Positions 52,106-61,078 of a stretch of DNA of 64,000 nt are shown here, one piece after another. The stretch comes from Longimonas halophila (GTDB lineage Bacteria > Bacteroidota > Rhodothermia > Rhodothermales > Salinibacteraceae), in assembly GCF_002554705.1 (NCBI RefSeq), contig NZ_PDEP01000013.1, forward strand, positions 1 to 64,000, given 5' to 3'. A program made the translations under genes and the position numbers. Every line of letters begins with the position of its first letter. The stretch's first letter is position 1. The notes beneath the pieces are model-generated. The model was not told where the DNA came from. It did no database searches and was given only the letters and a program-made list of their open reading frames with translations.

Positions 52106-54337
52106 ATGCGTTACTTGCTCTCACTTGTCCTTCTTGTTGCCTGCATCGTTTGGGGATCCACAGCTTCGGCTCAACCCGTAAGCCCACCTGCAGTGGTTAC
52201 AGGGCGCGTCGTAGATGCCGACGGCCAGGCGCTTCCCTACGCCAGCGTTCGCATCGACGGAACAGTAGCAGGCGCGGCTACCGATTCCACCGGGCGCTTT
52301 CGCTTTACAACGCGCCGTAGCGAACGCGTCACGCTGCGCGCCTCCATGGTCGGATACGCTGATGACACGCAATCCGTCATGCTCGCACCAGGCGATACCA
52401 CGTCGGTACGCTTTCAGCTATCACCACGCGACATCGAGCTCAATGAAGCGCTCGTCACTGAGGCACACTTCACCACGGGGACGGATGCCCAGGCTTCGCT
52501 TTCAACCCTGGAGGCGGTGACCACCCCCGGCGCCTCGGGCGACGTGCTGCGAGGATTGCAGGCATTTCCGGGCGTGGCTGCTCCTGGCGACGGAGCCGGG
52601 CTGTTCGTGCGCGGCGGCGACGTCTCCGAAACCCAAACGCTGCTCGATGGCGCTCCGCTTGCGCATCCCTACCGCTACGAATCGCCCAGCGGCGGCTCGT
52701 TTAGCACGGTGCCAACGTTTCTGGTAGACGGAACGCAGTTTGCCACCGGCGGCTTCTCGGCCAAGTACGGAAATGCGCTCTCGGGCGTCCTCTCCATCGA
52801 AACCCTCGATCGTCCCCAAGCCGCGCAGCAGCGCATCAACGTGGGACTGGCCGGGGTCGGGCTGCGCATCGACCAGCCGATTGTATATGATGCCCTCGGA
52901 CTCCGGGTCTCGGGCAACCGCTCGTTCACCGGGCTCTTGTTTCGCGTCAACGGCCAAAACGATGACTTCGATACGGTGCCCCAGGGGTGGGACGGGACAG
53001 CGAGTCTTACGTGGGACCACGACCGGCTCGGGCAGCTCAAGGCGCAGTCGTTTGTGCGGAAGAGCCGCCTGGGTGTGCAGACGCAAGAGGGCGCGTTTGT
53101 CGGGCGCTACCGCACCGAAGCGACCAACCAGCTTCATAGCCTGCACTGGGAAACGAGCGCCTCCGACTGGACCGTGGAAAGCAGCTTGTCGTGGAGCCGG
53201 TTTGCCTCGGAGCGGTCGTTTGGTGTGCTCGACCTGTGCCCCATCGACCGCGCAACCACGTTGCGGGTGGATGCCACACATCGCGGCCTCCCGCAGTTCG
53301 AACGCGGACGGTGGCGGGCTGGTGCCATCGTGCAGCGACGCACCTACGAGATTCGCGGCACCGTACCCGTCCAGCCCGATGTGCTAACCCCCGGCGCGCC
53401 CACCAACACATTCCGCGAGGCTCTTACCGTTCGCCGTGCGGGTGGCTACCTGGATGCCGACGTCCCCATCGGCCCCCGCCTCACGGCCACCGTCGGACTC
53501 CGAGCCGATCATCACAGCGATGCAGGCACCGTGGCCGATCCGCGTGCTGCGCTGGCCATGCAGCTTGGCGGATCCACGACCCTGCGCGCCGCCTGGGGGC
53601 GCTATCACCAGTTCCCGGAGCCCTCCACGCTGGGCGAGCACAGCGGTCCGAACGCGCTCGGGGCGGAGCAGGCCCAGCATCTCGTTTTGGGGCTACAACA
53701 CGACCGCGGCCCCTGGCTGGCGCGCATTGCCGGGTACTGGAAGCCGTACCGCGACCTCGTGGTGCGTACCGGCAGTGCCACATTCGCCAATGAGGGCACC
53801 GGTCACGCACGCGGTGCCGACGCCTTTCTGCGCTATGGTGCTTTCCTCGAAACGCCCATCAGCGGGTGGATCAGCTACAGCCTGCTGGATGCCGAGCGCA
53901 CGCAGCCTCGCGACGTGGGCTCCGTAGTGCAACTGGACGACGGCCCCGCGCCATTCGACCTGACGCATCAGCTTTCGGTGGTGGGCAAGGCAGAGGTGCT
54001 GCCCCGCGTCTACCTGGGCGGCACGTACCGTGTCACCTCGGGGCGGCCCTTCACGCCGGTGGTAGACACCGAACCGACCGCCAGCGATGCTCTGCTCCCC
54101 ATCGACGGCCCGGTGGGCAGCATGCGCCTCCCGCCCTACCAGCGCCTCGACATGCAGGTCAGTTACTTCTGGCCATTTGGCAATCAGCAACACGCAATCG
54201 TCTACGCGGCCATCAATAACCTCCTCGATCGCGCCAATGCCACCGGCGTGAACTACACGGCGGATTACAGCAACCGCTCGCTCCGCACGACCAATTTCCG
54301 ACGCTCGTTTTACATCGGAGTAAGAGTGCAGCTATAG
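52106..54337 (+). CDS. TonB-dependent receptor with CarboxypepD_reg-like domain
   Basis: The 743-aa outer-membrane receptor has a signal peptide (YLLSLVLLVACIVWGSTASA), an N-terminal domain of the carboxypeptidase regulatory type (VVTGRVVDADGQALPYASVR, residues about 25-110), a plug domain (DVLRGLQAFPGVAAPGDGAGLFVRGG, near 145-230) and a beta barrel ending in aromatic NFRRSFYIGVRVQL. The VRGGDVSETQTLLDG segment is the usual plug pattern. It imports some substrate by TonB energy; no SusD partner follows, so it is not a standard SusCD pair. Start 52106 is the methionine at the signal peptide. Confidence 0.92.
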   Translation: MRYLLSLVLLVACIVWGSTASAQPVSPPAVVTGRVVDADGQALPYASVRIDGTVAGAATDSTGRFRFTTRRSERVTLRASMVGYADDTQSVMLAPGDTTSVRFQLSPRDIELNEALVTEAHFTTGTDAQASLSTLEAVTTPGASGDVLRGLQAFPGVAAPGDGAGLFVRGGDVSETQTLLDGAPLAHPYRYESPSGGSFSTVPTFLVDGTQFATGGFSAKYGNALSGVLSIETLDRPQAAQQRINVGLAGVGLRIDQPIVYDALGLRVSGNRSFTGLLFRVNGQNDDFDTVPQGWDGTASLTWDHDRLGQLKAQSFVRKSRLGVQTQEGAFVGRYRTEATNQLHSLHWETSASDWTVESSLSWSRFASERSFGVLDLCPIDRATTLRVDATHRGLPQFERGRWRAGAIVQRRTYEIRGTVPVQPDVLTPGAPTNTFREALTVRRAGGYLDADVPIGPRLTATVGLRADHHSDAGTVADPRAALAMQLGGSTTLRAAWGRYHQFPEPSTLGEHSGPNALGAEQAQHLVLGLQHDRGPWLARIAGYWKPYRDLVVRTGSATFANEGTGHARGADAFLRYGAFLETPISGWISYSLLDAERTQPRDVGSVVQLDDGPAPFDLTHQLSVVGKAEVLPRVYLGGTYRVTSGRPFTPVVDTEPTASDALLPIDGPVGSMRLPPYQRLDMQVSYFWPFGNQQHAIVYAAINNLLDRANATGVNYTADYSNRSLRTTNFRRSFYIGVRVQL

Positions 54338-54624
54338 CGGGACGCAGAGCCCACCGATATCCATCGCCCCCTCTTTGCGGTTTCATTCCGAGCGAAGTCG
54401 AGAAATCTCCGGCACCCTGATGCATCCTTTCCAGCCATCGGTCACTTAATTGTGCTCCACCCTCTACGCTAATAACTCCGTCCCCCCGCATCCCCAACGA
54501 CAATGCGAACGCCCCGCCCATCGCCGCCTTACGCGACTCACCGATTGCCTGCCAACTCCGCAGAAGGTCGTTTATTCGTCATCTCACCATCACGTACTTC
54601 TTTTCACAGCCCTATTGACGTCCT

Positions 54625-55392
54625 ATGTCTCGCCTGATGCACAGCCTCTTACTCGCGCTTTTGCTTGCACTGTGGATACCACTGGCCGCCGCGGCCCAGC
54701 CTGTCGATTCGCTGCTTACACAGGGCATCAGCCAGCTTACTGACGGCGTCACACGAGGACATGCGCCTACCGTGCAACAGGCCCGGGCCCTCTTTGAGCG
54801 CGCCTCATCCTCTGATGCACGCCCCGCGCTTAGCCATTACTACACCGCCCTGGCCAGCTACCGCCTGATCGATCTGGTGGATGATGAAGACCGCAGCGAC
54901 GCCTACATGGATGATGCACAGACGCATCTGGAGGCTGCGCTCGACCATCGGTCGGGCTGGGCGGAGGCGAATGCCTTGCTTGCCCTCGTGTACGGACGCA
55001 AAGCCGCGGGCGGCATGATCAGCGGCATGCGCTACGGTTCCAAATCAAACAATGCCATAGAGCGTGCCCGGGAGGCTGCGCCCAATAATCCACGCGTGCT
55101 GCTTGCCCAGGGCATCAGCCTGTACAATACCCCCAGCATGTGGGGCGGCGACACCGACGAAGCCATCGCGCGCTTGCAAGAAGCCACCAATCGCTTTGCC
55201 AACACGTCCCCCACAGATCCGCTCCAGCCCAACTGGGGCCATGCCGATGCGTATGCGTGGTTAGGCATTGCGCATGCAAACGACAACCGCCCGCGCGAGG
55301 CCCGCGCCGCGTTCGAGAATGCCCTGGACGTGCGTCCCGGCTACGGATGGGTGCAGCACGTGCTGATGCCGGAGCTGGCCGCGGCTGAATAG
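54625..55392 (+). CDS. Periplasmic TPR-like protein
   Basis: The 255-aa protein has a signal peptide (LLLALLLALWIPLAAAAQP) and TPR-like helical repeats, for example YMDDAQTHLEAALDHRSGWAEANALLALVY, with the last one NRPREARAAFENALDVRPGYGW near the end. The middle GGMISGMRYG interrupts the repeat. It follows the TonB receptor by 287 bp and precedes a signalling pair, but no link is proven. Function is unknown. Confidence 0.82.
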   Translation: MSRLMHSLLLALLLALWIPLAAAAQPVDSLLTQGISQLTDGVTRGHAPTVQQARALFERASSSDARPALSHYYTALASYRLIDLVDDEDRSDAYMDDAQTHLEAALDHRSGWAEANALLALVYGRKAAGGMISGMRYGSKSNNAIERAREAAPNNPRVLLAQGISLYNTPSMWGGDTDEAIARLQEATNRFANTSPTDPLQPNWGHADAYAWLGIAHANDNRPREARAAFENALDVRPGYGWVQHVLMPELAAAE

Positions 55393-55461
55393 CGGGCTGC
55401 TGGGCTGCATCGGTGTCCACTGGCCTCGTCTCCATCCTGCTTTCCATCTGTCTGCTGTTTC

Positions 55462-56604
55462 ATGACTTCAGGTGCTCCTGTCACCGGATCCCCGTCGCCT
55501 CCGCGAATTACGTGGCCCGGCGTGGGACTGGCGACAGTCTGCTGGCTGCTCTATACTCTGTTCTATACGTTTTTTGTGATCCGACAAGCACCTGAGGCGC
55601 CTCTTGGGGGCATTCTTATCGGTCAGACGCTGTTCACAATCCTGATGGCTGCGGCCAGCGTGCCTGCCTGGTGGGTCACCGTGCGCCGCATGGACGGCAT
55701 GCACTGGGGGCAGATCTTGGCCGTTCACGCAGTGCTGGGGCCGCTCTATGCTTGGGGAACGCTTAGCCTTTACCTTGCCAGCATGGAGGCGTTCTTTGGA
55801 TCAGCCGTTGCGACGGACATCCGCAGCAACTTCCAGTGGATTCTGTTCGGCAATCTCACAGTATACGCGGTGCAGTTTGCCATCTATCATCTGGTGCGCT
55901 CGGTGCAGCGGCTGCGATGGCGCGAGCAGCAGGCCGCCGAGTATGCCGCCCTGGCGCGCGAGCGCGAACTCGCCGCTCTCAAAGCGCAGGTGCAGCCGCA
56001 CTTCCTGTTCAACACGCTGAACTCCATCAGCGCCACCGTGCCGCTGGATCCCGAGCAGGCCCGCGAAATGATTGCTGACCTGGCGCACTTGCTGCGCCAT
56101 GCCCTTGACAGCACCGAGCGCCAGCGCGTGCCACTCCGCGACGAAATCGCGATGGCGAAGTCCTACCTCGACCTGGAGGCGCGCCGCTTCTCCGACCGCC
56201 TGTCGGTGGCCTATCACATCGACGCGCCCGAGGATGCTCTCGACACGCCCGTGCCGCCCGTGGTATTGCAGCCGCTCGTGGAGAACGCAATCAAACACGG
56301 CATCGCCCCGCAGGCACGCGGCGGAACGGTTACGCTGTATGTAAAACAGGACACCGGCATCCTGCGCGTGTGTGTCGAAGACACCGGGGCCGGCCCGTCT
56401 TCGGCCAGCGCTGTGCCTGAAACCATTATCAACGGCAACGATGCTGCGCCCCATACTCCCACCGAAGAGGGCGCCGGCGTCGGACTTACGAACACCGCTC
56501 GGCGGCTGACGCACGCCTTTGGCTCCGAGGCCGCCCTCCACACCGAAGCCGTCGACCCGCACGGCTTTCGGGTCTGGTTTACCCTTCCCCTCGACACAAA
56601 CTGA
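55462..56604 (+). CDS. LytS-family sensor histidine kinase
   Basis: The 380-aa protein has about four N-terminal membrane segments (residues 15-150), a short coiled coil (REQQAAEYAALARERELAAL) and the His_kinase (LytS/YehU) domain: KAQVQPHFLFNTLNSISA, where the phospho-His is in PHFLFN, then LVENAIKHGIAPQARGG (N box) and GAGVGLTNTARRL (G box). It is expected to phosphorylate the LytTR regulator whose gene starts 12 bp later. No extracellular sensor domain is present, so the stimulus probably acts in the membrane. Confidence 0.93.
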   Translation: MTSGAPVTGSPSPPRITWPGVGLATVCWLLYTLFYTFFVIRQAPEAPLGGILIGQTLFTILMAAASVPAWWVTVRRMDGMHWGQILAVHAVLGPLYAWGTLSLYLASMEAFFGSAVATDIRSNFQWILFGNLTVYAVQFAIYHLVRSVQRLRWREQQAAEYAALARERELAALKAQVQPHFLFNTLNSISATVPLDPEQAREMIADLAHLLRHALDSTERQRVPLRDEIAMAKSYLDLEARRFSDRLSVAYHIDAPEDALDTPVPPVVLQPLVENAIKHGIAPQARGGTVTLYVKQDTGILRVCVEDTGAGPSSASAVPETIINGNDAAPHTPTEEGAGVGLTNTARRLTHAFGSEAALHTEAVDPHGFRVWFTLPLDTN

Positions 56605-56616
56605 CGCTTCTTCGCC

Positions 56617-57384
56617 ATGCCTGATTCGCTAACAGCTGTCATCGTAGACGACGAACCGCCCGCACGCCAGCTGGTGCGCGAGTACCTGTCGGACTTCGAG
56701 CACATCGACGTGATAGATACAGCAGGCACCGGCACCGATGCCGTCCGCGTGATCGAAGCCACCACGCCCGATCTCGTCTTCCTGGACGTGCAGATGCCCG
56801 AAGGCAACGGATTTGACGTGCTGGAGCGCATCGAGCTGGATCCACCGCCGTACATCATCTTCTCGACCGCCTACGACGAGTACGCCATCCAAGCCTTCGA
56901 AACTGGCGCGGTGGACTATCTGCTGAAGCCCTACAAACGCGACCGCTTTGAGCAGGCCGTGCAGCGGGCCCTCGACCGGCATGATCAGGAGGAAACCGCT
57001 GCCGATTACGCCGACCGCCTGGCGAGGCTCTTGCAAGAGACGACCACGTCTGCCGACGCCCCCGACCGGCTCTACGTGCGGCACGGTGAGAAAATCCTTC
57101 CCGTGCAAACGAGCGCCATTCAGTGGGTTGAAGCGGCGGGCGACTATTCCGAGATCCATACCGCCGACGGGACCTACCTTTCGTCAGCAGGACTTGGCGA
57201 CCTGGACGAGCGCCTGTCGGGCGACCGGTTTTTGCGGATCCACCGCTCCCACCTCATTGCACTGGATGCGGTAGACCACCTCCGCAGCGACGGCTCCGGC
57301 GGCTACCACGTCCGCCTCACCGACGGCACCCGGCTGCGCGTCAGCCGCACCTACGCCCCCGAGATCCGATCGCGTATTGTGTGA
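56617..57384 (+). CDS. LytTR-family response regulator
   Basis: The 255-aa regulator has a receiver domain (IVDDEPPARQLVREYL, phospho-Asp in LVFLDVQMPEGNGFDVLE, conserved Lys in DYLLKPYKRDRF) and a C-terminal LytTR DNA-binding domain (LYVRHGEKILPVQTSAI, WVEAAGDYSEIHTADGTYL, FLRIHRSHLIALDAV). It is the partner of the kinase upstream. LytTR regulators bind paired direct repeats; I could not identify the targets. Confidence 0.94.
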   Translation: MPDSLTAVIVDDEPPARQLVREYLSDFEHIDVIDTAGTGTDAVRVIEATTPDLVFLDVQMPEGNGFDVLERIELDPPPYIIFSTAYDEYAIQAFETGAVDYLLKPYKRDRFEQAVQRALDRHDQEETAADYADRLARLLQETTTSADAPDRLYVRHGEKILPVQTSAIQWVEAAGDYSEIHTADGTYLSSAGLGDLDERLSGDRFLRIHRSHLIALDAVDHLRSDGSGGYHVRLTDGTRLRVSRTYAPEIRSRIV

Positions 57385-57548
57385 GGCAGGCATTACAGCC
57401 GTTTCGCTGCACCGGCCATTACGTACATGTGCACCCGGTTAATCGTAAGCCCTTGTCCGCCATGATAATGGTAATGCGGACACATGTAGGAACGGCTGTC
57501 TCGAGGACGAGCGGCGTAAACGCTCCAGATCCCGAAATCTCTCCATCG

Positions 57549-59396
57549 TTAAACGCCCCAGATCATCCAGATGCCGCCGCACGTGACGAATGCGAGAAGC
57601 AGTTGCAGCGGCGCCCCCATGCGCACGAAGTCCGTAAAGCGGTAACCGCCAGGGCCGTAGACCATGAGGTTGGTCTGGTATCCGATCGGCGTGAGGAGGG
57701 CACAGCTTGCAGCAAACGTCACGGCCAGAACGAACGAGAAGGGATCAGCTCCGGTCAGCTCGGCCGCCTCCACAGCCATTGGCAGCATGAGAATCACGCT
57801 GGCGTTGTTGCTAATTACCTGCGTAACGAGACTTGTAAACACGTAAAAAACAAACAGCAAGACAAGAGGCGGAACGACATCTGCTATGCCGGTGATGGCA
57901 TGTGCCAGATAGACAGCTGCTCCCGACCGCTCCATGGCCATCCCCAGCGGGATGAGACCCGCCAGCAGCACGATGACGCTCCAGTCCACCGCCTTGTAGA
58001 CCTCGTTGGGCTTCACACAGCCGGTGCCCACCATCGCCACGATGCCCCCGAGGGCCGACACCATGATGGGCACCACCTCCAGCGCGGCCAGTCCCACCAC
58101 GAGCCCAATGATGCCGAGGGCGACCGGCAACTTCTCGAACCGAAAGGTCGCCTCCTCGTCGGGCTGAATGACGACAAATGAGCGACTGCGTTCAAACTGC
58201 TTCAGAGCCTGGCCCGAGGCCTGAACGAGGAGCGTATCGCCGCCCTGTAGCGGCACCGCGTCGATGTTGTCGTACAGCAGTTCGCCCTTACGACGCAGTG
58301 CAAGCACGAGCGCGTCGAATCGCTGGGCAAACGCAATGGAGCGCAGCGTCTCCCCCACGATCGGATTGTCGGACAACAGCACAATCTCGACCAGCGCTTC
58401 CCCCTTCCGCTCAATCTCAAAGTCCTCGTCGGTAAACGTCTTCGAGTGGGCTTCCGGCTTCAGCTTCTGTGTCTCCATGAGCTGCATGAGGGTGTCCCGA
58501 TTGGCTCGAAGCAGCAGTTCGTCACCGGGCCGAAACTGCTTCGGACCGAGCGGGGCCGCAAAGGCCTCGCCGTTGCGCTCCATCCGCACGATGTCCACAT
58601 CCAGCTCCAGCTGTTCCCACACCTGTCGCACTGTGTAGCCCACCAGCGGCGAGTCGTCCGCCACGATGACCTGTGTCAGGTACCCGCTCATCTCAAACTC
58701 CTCGGCCAGGTCCTCCTGGGGCTTGATGCGTTCCGGCAGAAGCCGATGCCCCACAAACATCAGATACACGAGCCCCGTCACGAGCACGATGGCCCCCAAC
58801 GCCGTAAATTCGAACATCGAAAACGGGTGGCCCAGCAGACGCGCGCTCACGTCGCTCGCCAGGATGGAGGTCGACGTGCCGATGAGGGTGAGCATCCCGC
58901 CCAGCATGGAGGCGAACGAGATGGGCATCAGCAGTTTCGAGGGCGAGATCTTCGATTTACGGGCCAGATTCACCGCCATCGGTATCATCATGGCCACCAC
59001 CGGCGTGTTGTTGATCACGCCCGCCGTGGTGCCCGACAGCCCGATGAGAGCTCCGTACTGCTTATAGAAGCTCCCCTTCGCCCATTCGATGATCCGGTTG
59101 CCCACATATCGAAGCACTCCGGTGCGCCGGATGCCCTCACTCAGAATGAACATGGCGAGGACCGTGACTGTCGCCGTGCTCGCAAAGCCCGACACGCCGT
59201 CGGCCGGGCCCACGCCCGTCCAGTCCTCCAACAGAATAACCACGACCATCGTCCCGAGGGCCGTGATGTCAATGGGAATGACCTCGGAAATGAACAGTAC
59301 AAGCACCACGGCAATGATGCCGAAGACGACGAGCATGTCGACCGTAAAGACAGGCCCGGCCTGCACGAGTAGTGTAGGGACAAGAGCGAGAGACAT
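57549..59396 (-). CDS. SLC13-family transporter with two TrkA-C domains
   Basis: The 615-aa protein begins MSLALVPTLLVQAG and has two blocks of membrane helices around a central cytoplasmic part. SLC13 signatures are GTTAGVINNTPVVAMMIPMA and MLGGMLTLIGTSTSILAS in the first block, and VTQVISNNASVILMLPMAVE with SCALLTPIGYQTNLMVYGPG in the second. Two TrkA-C (RCK_C) domains lie between (residues about 205-290 and 300-385). Relatives transport sulfate, dicarboxylates or other anions with sodium; the substrate here is not determined. Start 59396 is chosen over an upstream Cys-rich frame. Confidence 0.92.
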   Translation of the reverse strand: MSLALVPTLLVQAGPVFTVDMLVVFGIIAVVLVLFISEVIPIDITALGTMVVVILLEDWTGVGPADGVSGFASTATVTVLAMFILSEGIRRTGVLRYVGNRIIEWAKGSFYKQYGALIGLSGTTAGVINNTPVVAMMIPMAVNLARKSKISPSKLLMPISFASMLGGMLTLIGTSTSILASDVSARLLGHPFSMFEFTALGAIVLVTGLVYLMFVGHRLLPERIKPQEDLAEEFEMSGYLTQVIVADDSPLVGYTVRQVWEQLELDVDIVRMERNGEAFAAPLGPKQFRPGDELLLRANRDTLMQLMETQKLKPEAHSKTFTDEDFEIERKGEALVEIVLLSDNPIVGETLRSIAFAQRFDALVLALRRKGELLYDNIDAVPLQGGDTLLVQASGQALKQFERSRSFVVIQPDEEATFRFEKLPVALGIIGLVVGLAALEVVPIMVSALGGIVAMVGTGCVKPNEVYKAVDWSVIVLLAGLIPLGMAMERSGAAVYLAHAITGIADVVPPLVLLFVFYVFTSLVTQVISNNASVILMLPMAVEAAELTGADPFSFVLAVTFAASCALLTPIGYQTNLMVYGPGGYRFTDFVRMGAPLQLLLAFVTCGGIWMIWGV

Positions 59397-59762
59397 GTAC
59401 AGCAAACAATAACAATAGAGAAAACAACAGGGCTTCAGCACACAACCGGAGCAGCACACCTATGTAGCGGTACGTACACGTGTTGATTGCAAAAACCAAC
59501 GCGCCTGAGTACCGCATGCAGCACCAATCCCGCGACTTCTGATCGGCGCGTCTCCGCCTCCTTTCTTTCGCGAATTCGCCTCTGATGGTTTTTGGCACCC
59601 CACACCGTCGGCAACTGTCGCTGTACGGGGGGCAGGCACAAGACGTTCGGCATAGCCTCCGCATCGGACCATGCATTCGCCGCACCGCCGGTGCTCACCT
59701 ATGCGCCGCGCCTAAGATCCGCATCCGGGGTGTGTGAGACGGCTGTGGGGCGTTATAACTGA
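59397..59762. other. Intergenic stretch, nothing recognised
   Basis: These 366 bp lie between two minus-strand genes. I see no gene, repeat family member or clear hairpin. Confidence 0.35.
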
Positions 59763-60992
59763 TTAGTCGCGGTCAATCAGATGCACGGATCCCTCTCCGA
59801 TTCGCAGTAGGTGGTGCTCGGTAGGGACCCATCGGATCCGATCGTTCACCCCGTATTCGGCGGCAACATCTTCGTGGCCGAGATGCGATGCACATCCCGA
59901 AGTTGCCCCCATCAGATAGTAATCGTAGAGATAGCGTATCTCATTGCCCGTCTCCATCGCTTCGGAGGGCCTATCCATCCGTACCGTCGCGACGGTGAGA
60001 AACGCGGTCCCCTCAGTAAGCGCATTCAACTGCTTGATACGACTGTAATTATCTTCTCGAAGTACCGATCGGCGTCCGTCTTCATACACAAAGGTAGGTT
60101 GAAGGAAATCGTCGATTTCGATGACCTGGCGTAGGGGCTGGTCGGCTCCGTATGCATACACACGTGGAAACGTGTGGTAGTGTACAACATGCGATCCGTC
60201 GGTCAGCGAAGCCAGTTGCTTGTATCGCGCAAAATGCGCGCTTACCATCCACACGTCGGTCTGATACGGCTCGCCGAACGACTCGACAAGGGTCCCGGTC
60301 GGGTTAACGTAATGGATCGCCCCATCGAGCGCATCGATCTCCGTCTCGCCACGCAGCGGAAGCTGGCCGGTTGTGGCAAAGCGGTCCCCGCTCACCTCAA
60401 TCTGCGTAGGCTGAAACTGCGTGCGTATGTCCTCGCGGTGGGTGCAGGAGGCACCTTCGCAGGTGAACGTAGCAATGCGCATCGTTCCCATAGAGACGTA
60501 CACCTCGGAGCCGCGAACGGCCAGATCAGTCGGAAACATGAGTTCGCCAGGACCCTGGCCCCGAGTGGCCACCCGCTCGGCGCGCTCGGTAGGGATGTGG
60601 TATGACCAGAGCTCCGAAATGCGAGGAAGCGTTATGAGGAGAAGCACAAGATTCTCGTTGAGAGAGGCAACCTCTACATCTGACCCACCAGGCACATCGA
60701 TGGGAATGCGGCGGGCATCTGCCATGGCATCGTTGCCCTCAACGTGGGCCTGCAGGCGTTCCACCGAAGCAGGAACCGACGTAAGATTGCAGGGCGCGGC
60801 ATCGCTCACGGAGACGGGCGATACCTCCGCATGCGGCAGGCGTTCGGGCATGGGGTGGACCTGCTCGCCGCTGCTGGCGCGGGGGCTGCGGTCTTGGATG
60901 TTTTCGGCGTCTGTATGGTTGCCTCCGCATCCAGCCAGCAACACCAGCGCCGCAAGCACGACCACCAACGCCCATGAGGTGGATTGATGCAT
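59763..60992 (-). CDS. 6-bladed beta-propeller lipoprotein
   Basis: The 409-aa protein begins MHQSTSWALVVVLAALVLLAGC, a lipoprotein signal, then a linker rich in Ser/Pro. The main domain has propeller repeats typical of the 6-bladed beta-propeller (NHL-like) proteins of Bacteroidota: TRGQGPGELMFPTDLAVRGS with EVYVSMGTMRIATF, DRFATTGQLPLRGE and SEIRY-like NEIRYLYDYYLMG. These are surface or periplasmic proteins of unknown ligand. The start 60992 is the methionine of the signal peptide; the in-frame sequence further upstream overlaps the neighbouring MATE gene's end. Confidence 0.85.
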   Translation of the reverse strand: MHQSTSWALVVVLAALVLLAGCGGNHTDAENIQDRSPRASSGEQVHPMPERLPHAEVSPVSVSDAAPCNLTSVPASVERLQAHVEGNDAMADARRIPIDVPGGSDVEVASLNENLVLLLITLPRISELWSYHIPTERAERVATRGQGPGELMFPTDLAVRGSEVYVSMGTMRIATFTCEGASCTHREDIRTQFQPTQIEVSGDRFATTGQLPLRGETEIDALDGAIHYVNPTGTLVESFGEPYQTDVWMVSAHFARYKQLASLTDGSHVVHYHTFPRVYAYGADQPLRQVIEIDDFLQPTFVYEDGRRSVLREDNYSRIKQLNALTEGTAFLTVATVRMDRPSEAMETGNEIRYLYDYYLMGATSGCASHLGHEDVAAEYGVNDRIRWVPTEHHLLRIGEGSVHLIDRD

Positions 60993-61078
60993 AGTTATGT
61001 GGGCTTGATATGGGATGCTGAGAATGGACAGCCAATACCAACCTATCAAATCTGCGACAATGCTGCCACCACACCAAC

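Larger units (their letters stand above)
50893..54456. repeat. Dispersed intergenic repeat, two copies (50893-50996 and 54364-54456)
   Basis: Both copies share CTCATTCCGA/TTTCATTCCGA, then CTCC.GCACC, CCTT and TCACNTAAT with similar spacing, and weaker similarity continues for about 40 bp. The first copy is downstream of mutL and ends beside the gene at 51007; the second follows the TonB receptor gene. Only these two segments are the repeat; the genes between are listed separately. Confidence 0.6.
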
